50,903 nucleotides of DNA from JAQTRU01 sp041645555 (GCA_041645555.1 JBAZPX010000006.1:1-50903); one strand, 5' to 3'; shown: positions 7,874-16,845, counted from the stretch's first letter. A program made the numbers and translations. Notes: generated by a model from the sequence alone, not told the origin.

Positions 7874-9628
7874 CTACAGAATAATTAAAATCACCAATAA
7901 AATAATTAAACCCAAAGACAAGGCGATTATTTTCGGATGCTGTTTTTTTATTTCTATGAAGATATTTAGAAGTAAGGCGATAATAACTATCCCTAAGAGT
8001 ATTTTATAATAAATAGAGCTTACGTCAAAAAGCGATTTTACATACTTTGGCTGCTGCTCTTTTAAGAAAAAATACTGGCTAAGAAGCGAGGGCTCTATTG
8101 GCGTAATATTTTCCCAGCCCACGTCAACCGTGGTTTCATTCCCGGCTTTATCCCGCGCCACTAGATTAGCCAGGACTACCGGGTTAAAAATCTGCTCTTC
8201 GTCCTGATTAAAAATAATAGTCTGCCCGACCCATTTCCCGGCTTCGCCTTCTGCCGGCGCTAAAGTTATATTATAATTGTTAAAAATTACTTCAGCCGTT
8301 GCCGTATCGGAACTTAAATAAGCTATTGCCCGGACAATTTTTTCTTTTTGCCCCGCCGGTTCGACCACGGTAAGTTTTGTCTTAACTTGGTCAACTATCG
8401 GCGCGGTATTATCTACGATTATGGGATAACTTTCCGACTCCGCTCTTTCTTCCCCTCTGACAGCCACCATTTTTAAATTATGCTCTCCTTCGGCTAAATT
8501 TATTTTTAAACTGGCAAAACCCTCCGCAATTTCCCGGCTGCGGCCGATTTCCATTACTCCGCCATAGACGATTATTTCCTCTGCCTGCGGGGCGAAAATT
8601 TTGGCTTCTACTAAATTTTGGCTGGTTAAAAATCCTTTAGGCGGATAAACTAAAACCGGGGGCTCTAAAGGAGGAAGGCTGGTCTCCTCTTTTTCTCCCT
8701 GGACGGCCGGTTCTCCCTGAACCACCGGCTGGACAATATTATTTTCTAAAATTATCGGCTCTTCCTGCTTTTGGATTGGATTGTCTTTCTTTTCAGCCGC
8801 GGCGGTAGAAACCGCTGGCTGGCTGGAACCGAAAAATTGGGCGACTAAAGTCGTATCGTAATTATTATAAAGGCCGCTAGCCAGTCCTACCCCGATTTCG
8901 GAAAAATCCGGGTCAACCATATTGGCGTAATGAGTCTGGCTCTTTACCCAGCCGTTAACCACTTCTTCCGCTCCGGAAAATCCCATCGCTAAATTTTCCC
9001 CGGCCACGGCGTATTTGTAGCCCGCGCCAGAGAGCCAATCGCTTACCGTTTTTTTATCCGGGCCGATATGGGCAAAATATTGGTTTAAAAGCATATCCTC
9101 GGCTTTATTATAAGCGGCCCGGGTCAGCAAATTATTTTCTGTCAGCGAGGAAACGCCTGCGCTCTGCCTTATTCTATTAGTCAGCTCAATAATTTTTTTG
9201 GCCTGCTCCAAAAGGACGTCGGGCGTGAGCCAGGCGCTTATAGGAATAATAACGACAAAACCAATAACCAATACCTTTATCAGAATCGCGCTTATAGCAT
9301 GGAAAAACAACCGCCGGGGAGAAAGGGCCCTTGGCTTGTAATTATTGCCGGCATAAGGAATAAACAAATCTTTCAAACTCCCCCGCCCGCGCGGATTGCG
9401 GCCCATCTTAACTTCGTCCCCGTCAGAAACCCCGTCTTTGTCCGTATCCGGATTATTGGGGTCAGTGCCGTAGACATTTACTTCTTCATAATCAGCTAAA
9501 TCGTCAAAATCACTGTCTTTTTTCTTCGGGTCAGTCCCTAGTTTTTTTTCTTCTTCATCAAGCAAGCCGTCAGCGTCAGAATCCCTTATGTCCTTATTCA
9601 CTTTGTTGACTTTGATAAAAAACTTCAT
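7874..9628 (-). CDS. Membrane-anchored CAP/SCP-domain protein with thrombospondin type 3 calcium repeats
   Basis: 584 aa. Residues 15-80 hold three DxDxDG-type calcium repeats (DSDADGLLDEEE, DSDFDDLADYEE, DTDKDGVSDGDE). A membrane helix follows at about 110-133, then a CAP (YkwD-like) domain at about 140-268 with the expected H187, E211 and H233. Next is a Pro/Glu-rich linker and Ig-like domains (about 335-505), and a C-terminal membrane helix (about 543-584). The calcium repeats precede the first membrane helix, so they may lie inside the cell unless the topology is inverted, which is odd. CAP proteins of bacteria are usually secreted and of unclear activity. Confidence 0.8.
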   Translation of the reverse strand: MKFFIKVNKVNKDIRDSDADGLLDEEEKKLGTDPKKKDSDFDDLADYEEVNVYGTDPNNPDTDKDGVSDGDEVKMGRNPRGRGSLKDLFIPYAGNNYKPRALSPRRLFFHAISAILIKVLVIGFVVIIPISAWLTPDVLLEQAKKIIELTNRIRQSAGVSSLTENNLLTRAAYNKAEDMLLNQYFAHIGPDKKTVSDWLSGAGYKYAVAGENLAMGFSGAEEVVNGWVKSQTHYANMVDPDFSEIGVGLASGLYNNYDTTLVAQFFGSSQPAVSTAAAEKKDNPIQKQEEPIILENNIVQPVVQGEPAVQGEKEETSLPPLEPPVLVYPPKGFLTSQNLVEAKIFAPQAEEIIVYGGVMEIGRSREIAEGFASLKINLAEGEHNLKMVAVRGEERAESESYPIIVDNTAPIVDQVKTKLTVVEPAGQKEKIVRAIAYLSSDTATAEVIFNNYNITLAPAEGEAGKWVGQTIIFNQDEEQIFNPVVLANLVARDKAGNETTVDVGWENITPIEPSLLSQYFFLKEQQPKYVKSLFDVSSIYYKILLGIVIIALLLNIFIEIKKQHPKIIALSLGLIILLVILIIL

Positions 9629-9687
9629 TTATTTGAAAATAAGGTTATATTATACTAAACTGTACTACAAAATCGGGAAAAAGTCAA

Positions 9688-9719
9688 ATAAAAAACACCC
9701 CCCTGCTTTAAGGGGTGTT
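9688..9719 (-). terminator. Rho-independent terminator
   Basis: AACACCCC / GGGGTGTT stem (8-base-plus loop TTAAAGCA) followed by six T on the minus strand. It separates the tRNA region from the promoter of the CAP gene; TTGACT with TACAGT 17 bases later lies just beyond it (9654-9683). Confidence 0.65.
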
Positions 9720-9753
9720 AATCTAAACAAAATTTTTAGTAAAATTAGAAAAT

Positions 9754-9833
9754 AAGTATGCTAAAAAGACTTGAGTGAAATAATTATAATTGCCAAAATA
9801 GCCATTTCTAAAGAAATAATTTTTAGCATACTT
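9754..9833. other. Spacer with 14-bp inverted repeat and a possible 32-codon ORF
   Basis: This gene-poor stretch (9720-9942) has perfect arms AAGTATGCTAAAAA and TTTTTAGCATACTT, 52 bases apart. On the minus strand an ORF at 9761-9859 encodes a 32-residue peptide with one hydrophobic helix (MAILAIIIISLKSF); the frame stays open upstream to the tRNA terminator. No Shine-Dalgarno was seen. It could be a small membrane peptide, a structured RNA, or neither. Confidence 0.3.
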
Positions 9834-9942
9834 ATACCCGCTTTATCCGCATTAAACATATTATTTTTTGTTTTAATTTTATCAAAGAGTAAATCTTCGC
9901 TCTTAATGATTTTCCCTGCGGGTTTTTGCCTGCCACGCAAAG

Positions 9943-9981
9943 AAATAAAAATTCATGGTGTTATACCATGGATTTTTATTT
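9943..9981 (-). terminator. Stem-loop downstream of tRNA-Tyr
   Basis: AAATAAAAATTCATGG pairs with CCATGGATTTTTATTT (one mismatch) around TGTTATA, starting four bases after the tRNA 3' end. The stem is A/T-rich at its base, so U-run and A-run are part of it, and it may act in both directions. Confidence 0.6.
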
Positions 9982-9984
9982 TTG

Positions 9985-10067
9985 TGGGCCGGGCAGGATT
10001 CGAACCTACGAAGGCGTAAGCCAGCAGATTTACAGTCTGCCCCATTTGACCGCTTTGGTACCGACCC
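9985..10067 (-). tRNA. tRNA-Tyr (GTA)
   Basis: 83 nt, class II. Acceptor GGGTCGG/CCGGCCC (one G-T), anticodon arm GCAGA-CTGTAAA-TCTGC with anticodon GTA, a long variable arm, T-arm GTAGG-TTCGAAT-CCTGC and discriminator A. CCA is not encoded. The spacer upstream (10068-10173) holds TTGACA and GATATA 17 bases apart within a TTGACAATTAAC word repeat, a plausible promoter. Confidence 0.92.
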
Positions 10068-10173
10068 AAGTGATAACCTTTGACTATTAACAATTAACTC
10101 TTGACCTTTAATAACTAATATTTTTATATCAATAGTTAAAAGTTAATTGTCAACTGTCAATTGTTGTTTCTTG

Positions 10174-10246
10174 AGCCGTTGCGCGGATTTGAACCGCGGA
10201 CCTACTCCTTACCATGGAGTTGCTCTACCAGCTGAGCTACAACGGC
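10174..10246 (-). tRNA. tRNA-Thr (GGT)
   Basis: 73 nt. Acceptor GCCGTTG/CAACGGC, D-arm GCTC..GAGC, anticodon arm ACTCC-ATGGTAA-GGAGT (anticodon GGT), T-arm CGCGG-TTCAAAT-CCGCG. CCA is not encoded. Its first 11 bases recur twice upstream in REP-like repeats (10348-10358, 10451-10461). Confidence 0.92.
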
Positions 10247-10313
10247 CTGATTAATCTTTTTATTTTTTCTTACAATTTTTTTGTAATGAGTGTTTGAACC
10301 AGCTGCTTGTCTC

Positions 10314-10461
10314 GCCGTAGTCCCGAAGCCTCGGGACGTAGGCGGAAGCTACAACGGCGCCACTTCGCATGAAGCTTCGCGGCGCAAGCCACTAGCTTCA
10401 AATTTGTATTTTAACCGCCTCGTCCCCCCGAAGCCTTGGCGTAGGGGGAAGCTACAACGGC
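10314..10461. repeat. REP-like repeat cluster upstream of tRNA-Thr
   Basis: The 309-base spacer 10247-10555 has no gene. It contains the hairpin GTCCCGA-AGCC-TCGGGAC flanked by GTAG (10314-10345) and two imperfect direct copies (10323-10358 and 10428-10461) sharing CCGAAGCCT..GGAAGCTACAACGGC. Between them is a second hairpin around GAAGCTTC (about 10362-10384). A short CTGT..ACAG stem with seven T (10490-10512) probably terminates the TPR gene. Confidence 0.6.
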
Positions 10462-10555
10462 ATGCTTAAATCGTCAAAAGTTAATTGTTAAAAAAATACT
10501 GTTCCACACAGCATGAAAATGGTTTAAAATATTTTTTATTTTTGGTTTTTTATAG

Positions 10556-11344
10556 TTATATTCCGTCAATCTGCTTCTTTAAATCTTTCAATTTCTGGTT
10601 GTCCGGATTAGCTTTCGCCAGCTTGCCATAAGCGTCCAAAGCCAAAACTTTGTCTTTTTTCATTATACTGATTTCTAAGCTAGTGTCAAGGTAGCGGGGA
10701 TTATTCGGCGCCGTTTTTAAAGACTCTTTTATCTCTCTTAAAGCTTCATCTAACCGGCCGTCAGCCCGGTTAACCAAAGCCAGTTCAAAATTAATCTCCG
10801 CTATTTCCTGATTATTCTCGCTGTCTTTTATTAATTTCAAAGTATGGGCAAACGTCTGCCTGGCGTCTTCATAATCCTTATTGGCAAAATACAAATTGCC
10901 TAAACTCTTAAAAGCCTCTATGTTCTGGCTGTCCAAGCCGATAATTTCAATCAATCTTTTCTCCGCTTCCTTAAAATTATCTTCTCCGATCATCTCTTCG
11001 GCCTCAACCGACAATTCCCCGATTTTTTTCTCCTTATCCGCCGTGGGCAGAAATATCTCCGCGCCGTAACTTTCTTTTAACTCATGGAGTTTTTTATAAA
11101 TCCATTTTGAAAAAACCCCGGTTTTTTCCGCTGAAAACCTAAAAATTTTTGTCAGCTGGGAACTCCATTTAAAAATATTCCTCTTTAAGCGGCTGCTTAT
11201 AATTCTCTCCTTAACCCTTGCTTCCCGTTCCGCCGGAATATTTTCCACATCTACGCCGGCCAAAACGGAAAATTTCCTCACCACAATATAAACAATCACG
11301 CTTAAACTGACAAGGATTAAAATTAAGGGAATGATGTTATACAT
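10556..11344 (-). CDS. Membrane-anchored TPR-repeat protein
   Basis: 262 aa. One N-terminal membrane helix (residues 4-22, IIPLILILVSLSVIVYIVV) then a basic juxtamembrane stretch. Residues about 115-260 hold tetratricopeptide-type repeats (EAFKSLGNLYFANKDYEDARQ is one unit, shown as its first half: EAFKSLGNLYFANKDYED; later DGRLDEALREIKESLKTAPN). Such proteins are scaffolds; the partner is unknown. It stands alone between repeats and an aldolase gene. Confidence 0.8.
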   Translation of the reverse strand: MYNIIPLILILVSLSVIVYIVVRKFSVLAGVDVENIPAEREARVKERIISSRLKRNIFKWSSQLTKIFRFSAEKTGVFSKWIYKKLHELKESYGAEIFLPTADKEKKIGELSVEAEEMIGEDNFKEAEKRLIEIIGLDSQNIEAFKSLGNLYFANKDYEDARQTFAHTLKLIKDSENNQEIAEINFELALVNRADGRLDEALREIKESLKTAPNNPRYLDTSLEISIMKKDKVLALDAYGKLAKANPDNQKLKDLKKQIDGI

Positions 11345-11360
11345 AACAATTTATAATTTC

Positions 11361-11416
11361 TCCCGCCACTTTATTATAATTTATAGTGGGCGGGATCCCG
11401 CTAAGGCGGTGATAAT
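11361..11416. repeat. Dispersed ~55-bp palindromic element, copy 1
   Basis: Begins TCCCGCCACTTTATTATA, has the complementary GTGGGCGGGA, the inner palindrome GCGGGATCCCGC and ends GGCGGTGATAA. A near-identical copy sits at 47705-47758 between rplV and rpsC. The rest of the spacer (11417-11612) is AT-rich word repeat of the AAAATTTAAAATT type. Confidence 0.8.
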
Positions 11417-11612
11417 TTTCAATTTCTAAACAATTTCTAATGTCTCAATTTTCTAATTTCTAAATTTAATAATATAAATAATTGGAAATTAAAAAATTAA
11501 AAATCGTTTGAAAATTTAAAATTGAAAATTTAAAATTTTTTAACCAGCTATTATATGACTACTTCCAAGCAGAACTCTCCTCATCTATTTATTGAAACAT
11601 AAATATCATAAA

Positions 11613-12488
11613 TTATGTTTCCATTTCTCTTTCTTTCACCCGCCCGGCGCTACCGAAGAGCTTCATTTTCCCGGCAACCACTTCTTCTACCGCCTCAATC
11701 GTCGGCGCCAATAAATTCCTCGGATCGGTTTCTTTTCTGTTTTTCAGGCAATTGTTAATCAAGGTCGTGCAAAAAGCGATTTTTATATCGCTGCCGACGT
11801 TAATTATGTGCACTCCTTCTTTTATGGCCCTCTTTATTTTTTCATCCGCCACCCCCGAACCTCCGTGCAAAACAAAAGGTTTTTTCATTTTCGCTATTAT
11901 TTCTTTTAACAGAGAAAATTTTATATCCTCATTAGTATAAACGCCGTGGGCGGTGCCGACTGCCGCCGCGATCGTGTCAACTTTCGTTTCTTTCACAAAT
12001 CTTATGACGTCTTCCGCTTTGGCCAAAGGAATATTTTTTAATTTTTTGCCATTATCGCCGTGCCCGCCGATTATCGACCCGATTTCTCCCTGCACCCAGA
12101 CGCCGCGACTATGGGCCACCTCAACCACACGCTTGGTTAATTTGATATTTTCGTCCAAGGGCAAAGAAGAAGCGTCAATATGAACGGAGGTGAATCCCGA
12201 ATCTATACATTCAAAAATAGAATCAAAATTACTCCCGTGATCTAAATGCAAAGCAATCGGCACGCGAGCGGCAATATTTTTGGCAATCGTGGAAACAATA
12301 TGGGTAATGGGCTTTAAACCCATATATTTAATCGCGCTTTCCGAAACCTGAATAATGGCCGCGGACTTTACCTTATTGGCCGCTCTCGCCACGCCTAAAG
12401 CGGATTCTAGGTTATGAATATTAAAAGCGCCGACCGCATAACCGCCCTTTTCCGCCGCTTTGACTATTTCTTTGATATGGACGAGCAT
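11613..12488 (-). CDS. fba: Class II fructose-bisphosphate aldolase
   Basis: 291 aa, close to the usual size of the GatY/KbaY/FbaA family. It should cleave fructose-1,6-bisphosphate to DHAP and glyceraldehyde-3-phosphate with zinc. Visible family marks: GAFNIHNLE (about residue 21), zinc/substrate motif LHLDHGS (about 80), GEIGSIIGG (about 135), AVGTAHGVY (about 176), HGGSGV (about 208) and NVGSDIK (about 226). The relatives GatY and KbaY use tagatose-bisphosphate, so the exact sugar is not proven. It is next to tpiA, which uses its product, supporting a glycolytic role. Confidence 0.88.
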   Translation of the reverse strand: MLVHIKEIVKAAEKGGYAVGAFNIHNLESALGVARAANKVKSAAIIQVSESAIKYMGLKPITHIVSTIAKNIAARVPIALHLDHGSNFDSIFECIDSGFTSVHIDASSLPLDENIKLTKRVVEVAHSRGVWVQGEIGSIIGGHGDNGKKLKNIPLAKAEDVIRFVKETKVDTIAAAVGTAHGVYTNEDIKFSLLKEIIAKMKKPFVLHGGSGVADEKIKRAIKEGVHIINVGSDIKIAFCTTLINNCLKNRKETDPRNLLAPTIEAVEEVVAGKMKLFGSAGRVKEREMET

Positions 12489-12707
12489 TGATTAATTAGT
12501 GAATTAGTTAAATAGTTGACTAGTGAAGTAATTATTTGGTTCAAAATTTTATACTTTAATTTTCAATTTCTAATTTTTAATTTTCAATCAATGACCAATT
12601 TCTAATTTTTAAGTTATTGTTTTCGCTATTTAAAAATTTAGTCATTGAAAATTGATAATTGAAAATTGTAAATTTTTTCGTTATGCGTTCCACGTTACGC
12701 GTTATGC

Positions 12708-13472
12708 TCAAAGTATCCCCTTGGCAATTTTATAAAACTCATCCGTGTCTAAACTGGCGCCGCCGACAAGCAAGCCGTCAATATTTTCTAAATCGGCGAA
12801 ACTCTTTACGTTTTTACTGGTTACGCTGCCGCCGTAAACAACACGAAAATTTTTATTAACCACGCCCAGGCCGAACATATCATTTAAGGCCAGGCCGATA
12901 ATTTTATGGGCGTAGTCAGCTTCCGCCGGTTCAATCACCAGTCCGGAGCCGATCGCCCAGACCGGCTCATAAGCGACAACCACCTGCTGGTTTTCCATAA
13001 TATTGATGCCGCCAAGGGCTTGCTGCAACTGGTCAACTAAAACAAAATCCCGTTTATCCGTTTTTCTTTCCTCGCTTTCTTCGCCGATGCAGACGATTGG
13101 AGTCAGGCCGACGACATTCAAAACTTCTTTTACTTTCTGGTGGATCATGGCGTAATTTTCTGATAGGAAGCGGCGGCGTTCGCTATGGCCGATAATGACG
13201 TACTGGCAGCCGGCTTCAAGAAGCATTTTCGGCGAAATTTCGCCGGTGTAAGCTCCGCTTTCTTCAAAAAATACGTCTTGGGCCCCTAATTTTAAACTGG
13301 TTTTTTTAAATAATTTGCCGATTTCATCCAAAATAATAAAAGGCGGACAAACTACAACCTCGCCCTTAGAAAAATCTTTAAATTTTTCTTTAAATTTTTT
13401 CGCTTTCTCTAAACTTTCCGCTAAGGTTAGCTTCATCTTCCAGTTAGCAATAATGATTTTGTTTTTTCCCAT
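12708..13472 (-). CDS. tpiA: Triosephosphate isomerase
   Basis: 254 aa, normal length. Interconverts DHAP and glyceraldehyde-3-phosphate. All catalytic residues are present: N10 and K12 (ANWKMKLT), H96 (IIGHSERR) and E169 (AYEPVWAIG); loop 6 is VWAIGSG and the phosphate-binding GGSV and GGASL motifs follow. It is downstream of dacA and upstream of the aldolase gene. The 219-base spacer to the aldolase gene consists of TTTTCAATTTCTAATTTTT-type word repeats. Confidence 0.95.
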   Translation of the reverse strand: MGKNKIIIANWKMKLTLAESLEKAKKFKEKFKDFSKGEVVVCPPFIILDEIGKLFKKTSLKLGAQDVFFEESGAYTGEISPKMLLEAGCQYVIIGHSERRRFLSENYAMIHQKVKEVLNVVGLTPIVCIGEESEERKTDKRDFVLVDQLQQALGGINIMENQQVVVAYEPVWAIGSGLVIEPAEADYAHKIIGLALNDMFGLGVVNKNFRVVYGGSVTSKNVKSFADLENIDGLLVGGASLDTDEFYKIAKGIL

Positions 13473-13505
13473 ATGATATAGACTAACTAATAATTGCCTT
13501 TTCCT

Positions 13506-13533
13506 ATTATATCATCATTCATAAAAATCCCAA
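13506..13533 (-). promoter_or_regulatory. Promoter of tpiA
   Basis: Minus strand TTGGGA, 16-base spacer, TATAAT preceded by ATGA. The -35 lies in a GATTTTTGGGATC word repeat. Confidence 0.4.
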
Positions 13534-13557
13534 AGATCCCAAAAATCTCACCGCCAA

Positions 13558-14574
13558 TTACCATTCGTAATTCTTATAAATCCATTCCGCCAAATCTTTT
13601 GTTTCCTTAAACCGGCCGCTGCTGGTGGGGCCGCCCAATATAACCGTAACGATTTCCTTGCTGTCCTCGTGGGCGAATTCTCCGGCGAAGCAATATCCGG
13701 CCAGCTCCGTATAACCGGTTTTTCCCCCGATAATTTTTAAGCCGTTGGCCGGAAAATTATCCAACAAATAATCGGTAGTTGAAATTTTCTTTCTTTTTCC
13801 GTCCAGAGTTTTAAATTCATATCCTTTAGTTAAGGATGCCTGGCGGATATCTTCCGAAGAAAAAGCGGCTTTGGCTAATTTGGCTACCTCTTTCGCCGTG
13901 GAAACGTTATTGTTATTTAAACCGATGGGGTCGCTAAATTTCGTTTTTGTTAAACCAAAACTTAAAGCTTTTTCGTTCATCTTTTTGACAAATTCTTCTT
14001 CGCTAAGCCCGGCGGAACGGACTAAAGAAATCGTGGCCGTATTGTCCGAAGCCACTAAGCTTAAATAAAATAAATCCTTAACCGTCACTTTTTCTCCCAG
14101 AAACAAGAAAATTTTTCCGCCCTCCCGCCTGTCTTCCCTTTTTATTTCATAAGGCCAGTCCCAGCCCGGATTATAATCAAGAAAAACCAAAGCCGTCATT
14201 AATTTAGTCAGACTGGCGATAGGCGTTATCTCGTCTGGCTGATAAGCAAAAAGCAAAACGCCGCTAGTTCGGTCAATGGCCGCCGCGCTTTTAGCCGTAA
14301 TTATAAAATCGCCAACGCCAAATAATTTTTGCGGTCCGGTCGGCCTGTCTTCGCTCTCCGGCAAAATTCTTTCGGCCAACGGCACTTTTTTTATTTCTTC
14401 AACCGCTCTGCCGACCGCTTCATCCATTTCTTTTTCGTCCACGCCTAAAACCTCCCCCTTATCTCCGGCCAGAGCACCAAAAATATCAAAACTAAAACCC
14501 GGCTTAGCCGGAGAAATGGCAAAGCTGAAAATTAGAGCCGCAATAATTAAACTACTTAGAGCTGATATCAACAT
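13558..14574 (-). CDS. Serine-type D-Ala-D-Ala carboxypeptidase (peptidase S11, DacA/PBP5-like)
   Basis: 338 aa. Trims the terminal D-Ala of peptidoglycan stem peptides outside the membrane. Signal peptide or anchor at residues 1-27. The three active-site motifs are intact: S121-LT-K124, S176-D-N and K285-T-G. The C-terminal beta-sandwich domain of PBP5 is missing, giving a minimal catalytic enzyme. The upstream spacer (14575-14728) is made of GACATTGGAATTTTGGATT-like words. Confidence 0.9.
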   Translation of the reverse strand: MLISALSSLIIAALIFSFAISPAKPGFSFDIFGALAGDKGEVLGVDEKEMDEAVGRAVEEIKKVPLAERILPESEDRPTGPQKLFGVGDFIITAKSAAAIDRTSGVLLFAYQPDEITPIASLTKLMTALVFLDYNPGWDWPYEIKREDRREGGKIFLFLGEKVTVKDLFYLSLVASDNTATISLVRSAGLSEEEFVKKMNEKALSFGLTKTKFSDPIGLNNNNVSTAKEVAKLAKAAFSSEDIRQASLTKGYEFKTLDGKRKKISTTDYLLDNFPANGLKIIGGKTGYTELAGYCFAGEFAHEDSKEIVTVILGGPTSSGRFKETKDLAEWIYKNYEW

Positions 14575-14728
14575 AAAAAATTCCTAATTCACCCAATTTT
14601 TAATCTCTAACAAAGATTAAAATCCAAAGCTCAAATGTCAAATCAATTTCAAACGCCAAAATCCAAAAATATTTTTGACATTGGAATTTTGGATTTGATT
14701 TGTCATTAGGATTTTGTCATTAGGATTT

Positions 14729-15283
14729 TTATTTTTTTATCTCTTCCTTGCCATCACTCAACATCCTATCAAGCGTATCATCTTTATTAAGCCTCTCATA
14801 ATCCGGCAACTGGCTTATATCGCTAACCCCCAAAAAACGAATAAAATCAAAAGTGATATTATAGTAAGTTTCGTTTTTCTTCTTATCCGGCTTGGCGTCT
14901 ATTAAACCGCGTATAAGCAAATTGTGCAAAATTAAAGAACAATTTATCCCCCTGATTCTTTCTAAATCCAATTTCGAAATCGGGCCGCGATAAGCGATAA
15001 TGGTTAAAGTTTCTAAACTGGGCCGGGTGAGATCGCCCGTAGTTTCATCTTTGATAAAATCACGGACCAAGCTCGAATTATCCGGAGCGCTTACCATCTG
15101 AAAAGCCGAACCGTTTTTTATTATCGCCAGCCCCTGCCCTCTTTCCTTATAATCGGCGGCTAATTCAGCTGCCGCCGCTTCAACTTCTTTCGGCTCTTTT
15201 CTAATTAGCTGCGACAACTGCTTAATCGTCATCGGCTTGGCGCAAATAAAAAGCAAAGATTCAATTTTTCCTTTTATAAGCAT
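14729..15283 (-). CDS. scpB: Segregation and condensation protein B
   Basis: 184 aa. Forms the kleisin complex with ScpA and SMC for chromosome compaction. Two winged-helix domains: IESLLFICAKPMTIKQLSQL at the start and LETLTIIAYRGPISKLDLER in the middle, the latter the signature segment of the family. It starts one base after the scpA stop (TGA-T-ATG), so the two are translationally coupled. Confidence 0.93.
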   Translation of the reverse strand: MLIKGKIESLLFICAKPMTIKQLSQLIRKEPKEVEAAAAELAADYKERGQGLAIIKNGSAFQMVSAPDNSSLVRDFIKDETTGDLTRPSLETLTIIAYRGPISKLDLERIRGINCSLILHNLLIRGLIDAKPDKKKNETYYNITFDFIRFLGVSDISQLPDYERLNKDDTLDRMLSDGKEEIKK

Positions 15284-15284
15284 A

Positions 15285-15995
15285 TCAATTATTTTTATTT
15301 ATAGTTATTTCGCCAAAAAGGATTTCCTGCTCGGCGAAAACGTCTCGCTGTTTTATTAATTCTAAAATAGCCAGAAAACTTACAATAATTTCCGTTTTTG
15401 ATCCGGCCTTCTCTAAAAATTTAGAAAAATTTACCCTAATTGTGTCTAATAGCGCCTTTTGGATAGCTAAAATTTTATCCTCAATATTTATTTTCCTCTC
15501 TAATTTCTCCTCCTCTAAAGCTTCCCCCTCCGGTTTAATCTGGCTTACCAGGTTTTTAAGGACAATGGCTAAATTCTCTTTAGTTAATTTCGCCGGCGGA
15601 GAAAAAATTTTTAAATTAGCCAGAATCGCCTTTTTATCAAACTCCCGGGCAACCATAAATTTTTTCAGAGCCATAATCGCCTCTATGACTTTCATCGCTT
15701 CCAGAAACTCTTTATACATCCTAAGCTGCTGCTCAAACTCTTCTATTTCTTCATCCTCCTCCGTATATAAATAAGGCAGGAGCGCCTTAGATTTTATGTA
15801 TAATAATTTTGCCGCGATAACTAAAAAATCCGCCATCTCGTCCGGATTAGCTACGCTCAGCTCTTTCATATAATCAATGTATTGGTCGGCGATTTTAGCC
15901 AGGCTTACTTCCGTGATATCAAGCTCTTCCTTTTCAATCAGCTGCAGCAATAAACCCAAAGGACCCTCGAATTTTTCCGTCTTAAAATCCATCAT
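15285..15995 (-). CDS. scpA: Segregation and condensation protein A (kleisin)
   Basis: 236 aa from the ATG at 15995 (a second ATG at 15992; the upstream TTG at 16007 is less likely). Bridges SMC heads together with ScpB. FEGPLGLLLQLIEKEELDIT is the hallmark N-terminus, followed by IADQYIDYMKEL and ADFLVIAAKLLYIKSKALLP. The C-terminal winged helix (IVSFLAILELIKQRDVFAEQ) is present. The spacer upstream consists of repeated AAGAATT words (16005-16065). Confidence 0.93.
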   Translation of the reverse strand: MMDFKTEKFEGPLGLLLQLIEKEELDITEVSLAKIADQYIDYMKELSVANPDEMADFLVIAAKLLYIKSKALLPYLYTEEDEEIEEFEQQLRMYKEFLEAMKVIEAIMALKKFMVAREFDKKAILANLKIFSPPAKLTKENLAIVLKNLVSQIKPEGEALEEEKLERKINIEDKILAIQKALLDTIRVNFSKFLEKAGSKTEIIVSFLAILELIKQRDVFAEQEILFGEITINKNN

Positions 15996-16065
15996 CAAAC
16001 GAATCAAGAATTAAGAATTAAGAATTAAGAATTATCTTCTTAAATCTTAAATCATAAATCTTTTT

Positions 16066-16629
16066 TTATTTTTTCTTTTTCAAAGCCTTCACCACCTTCT
16101 TGTCGGGTTTTGCCACCTTCACTATCTTCACTTTCCTTTTAATCCCGAAGCTTCCCAAAACCGCGTTTTCCAATTTTACAAAATCGCCAACCGCCATTTC
16201 CACGGAATGATTAAAACTGCCCGAAGAAAAAACCGCTTTCTTCACTTTCATCAGGGCTTTATCCGCGATTACCGGCAATTTATAAAGCTGGCCGAAAGCG
16301 CTCATTGTTCCGGCTTTAATCTTTAAAACATCCGCCATAATTTTTTCGCCCGGAATTTTTACAACTTTTATTTTTTTGCCGGTTTTCGCCCCTAAGCATT
16401 GCCCAAGCTTCTTAAAATCAAGGTTATAATCAGCCGGCAATAATACTAAAAAATAATCTTTGTCCGCCTGGACTAAAAGCGACTTGGCAATTTCGCCCAT
16501 TTTTTTCTTCATAGTTGTGGCCGCATCCATAGCCGTATAAACCGTCCGATGCTCTAAAATATTATGCTTCACCCCGGCTTTTTTTAGATATTCTTCTAAC
16601 TTAGCCGGCAACTTCGTTTTTTTATTCAT
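16066..16629 (-). CDS. YbaK/EbsC-type aminoacyl-tRNA deacylase-like protein
   Basis: 187 aa from the ATG at 16629. The fold hydrolyses mischarged aminoacyl-tRNA. Matching features: LEHRTVYTAMDAATTM near the start, AKSLLVQADKDYFLVLLPAD in the middle, and VFSSGSFNHSVEMAVGDFV near the end. The lysine-rich tail (KKVVKALKKKK) could bind RNA. The exact specificity (Pro, Cys or another) cannot be read from the sequence. Confidence 0.82.
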   Translation of the reverse strand: MNKKTKLPAKLEEYLKKAGVKHNILEHRTVYTAMDAATTMKKKMGEIAKSLLVQADKDYFLVLLPADYNLDFKKLGQCLGAKTGKKIKVVKIPGEKIMADVLKIKAGTMSAFGQLYKLPVIADKALMKVKKAVFSSGSFNHSVEMAVGDFVKLENAVLGSFGIKRKVKIVKVAKPDKKVVKALKKKK

Positions 16630-16704
16630 ATGTTTGTTAATTGTCAAAAGTTAATTGTTAACTGTTAATATTATACCTTAATTTTGGGCTAAAAGCAAAG
16701 AAAA

Positions 16705-16729
16705 AAGGCTAACCCCTGGGGTTAGCCTT
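16705..16729. terminator. Bidirectional terminator
   Basis: AAGGCTAACCCC and GGGGTTAGCCTT form a 12-bp stem around a single T, with T-runs outside on both strands. On the minus strand it ends the transcript coming from 16846-17392. A second hairpin (GAGCAAAAG/CTTTTGCTC, 16792-16813) precedes it without a T-run. Confidence 0.75.
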
Positions 16730-16845
16730 CTCTTTTTTATTTTCTCCTTAATTGTTAGCAATATAGGTTAAGCACTTCTGGTGTTTTTTCGGAGCAAAAG
16801 TCACCTTTTGCTCATTCTTCTTTATCCTTTACCAACAAATTAAAA

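Noticed and set aside
9771..10019. Plus-strand ORF ending VGRAGFEPTKA
   Set aside because: The end is the antisense of tRNA-Tyr, a well-known artefact, and the start is a TTG without Shine-Dalgarno.
10254..10375. Small ORF upstream of tRNA-Thr as a Thr-rich leader peptide
   Set aside because: The frame runs through REP hairpins and holds only one or two Thr codons; no antiterminator pairing was seen.
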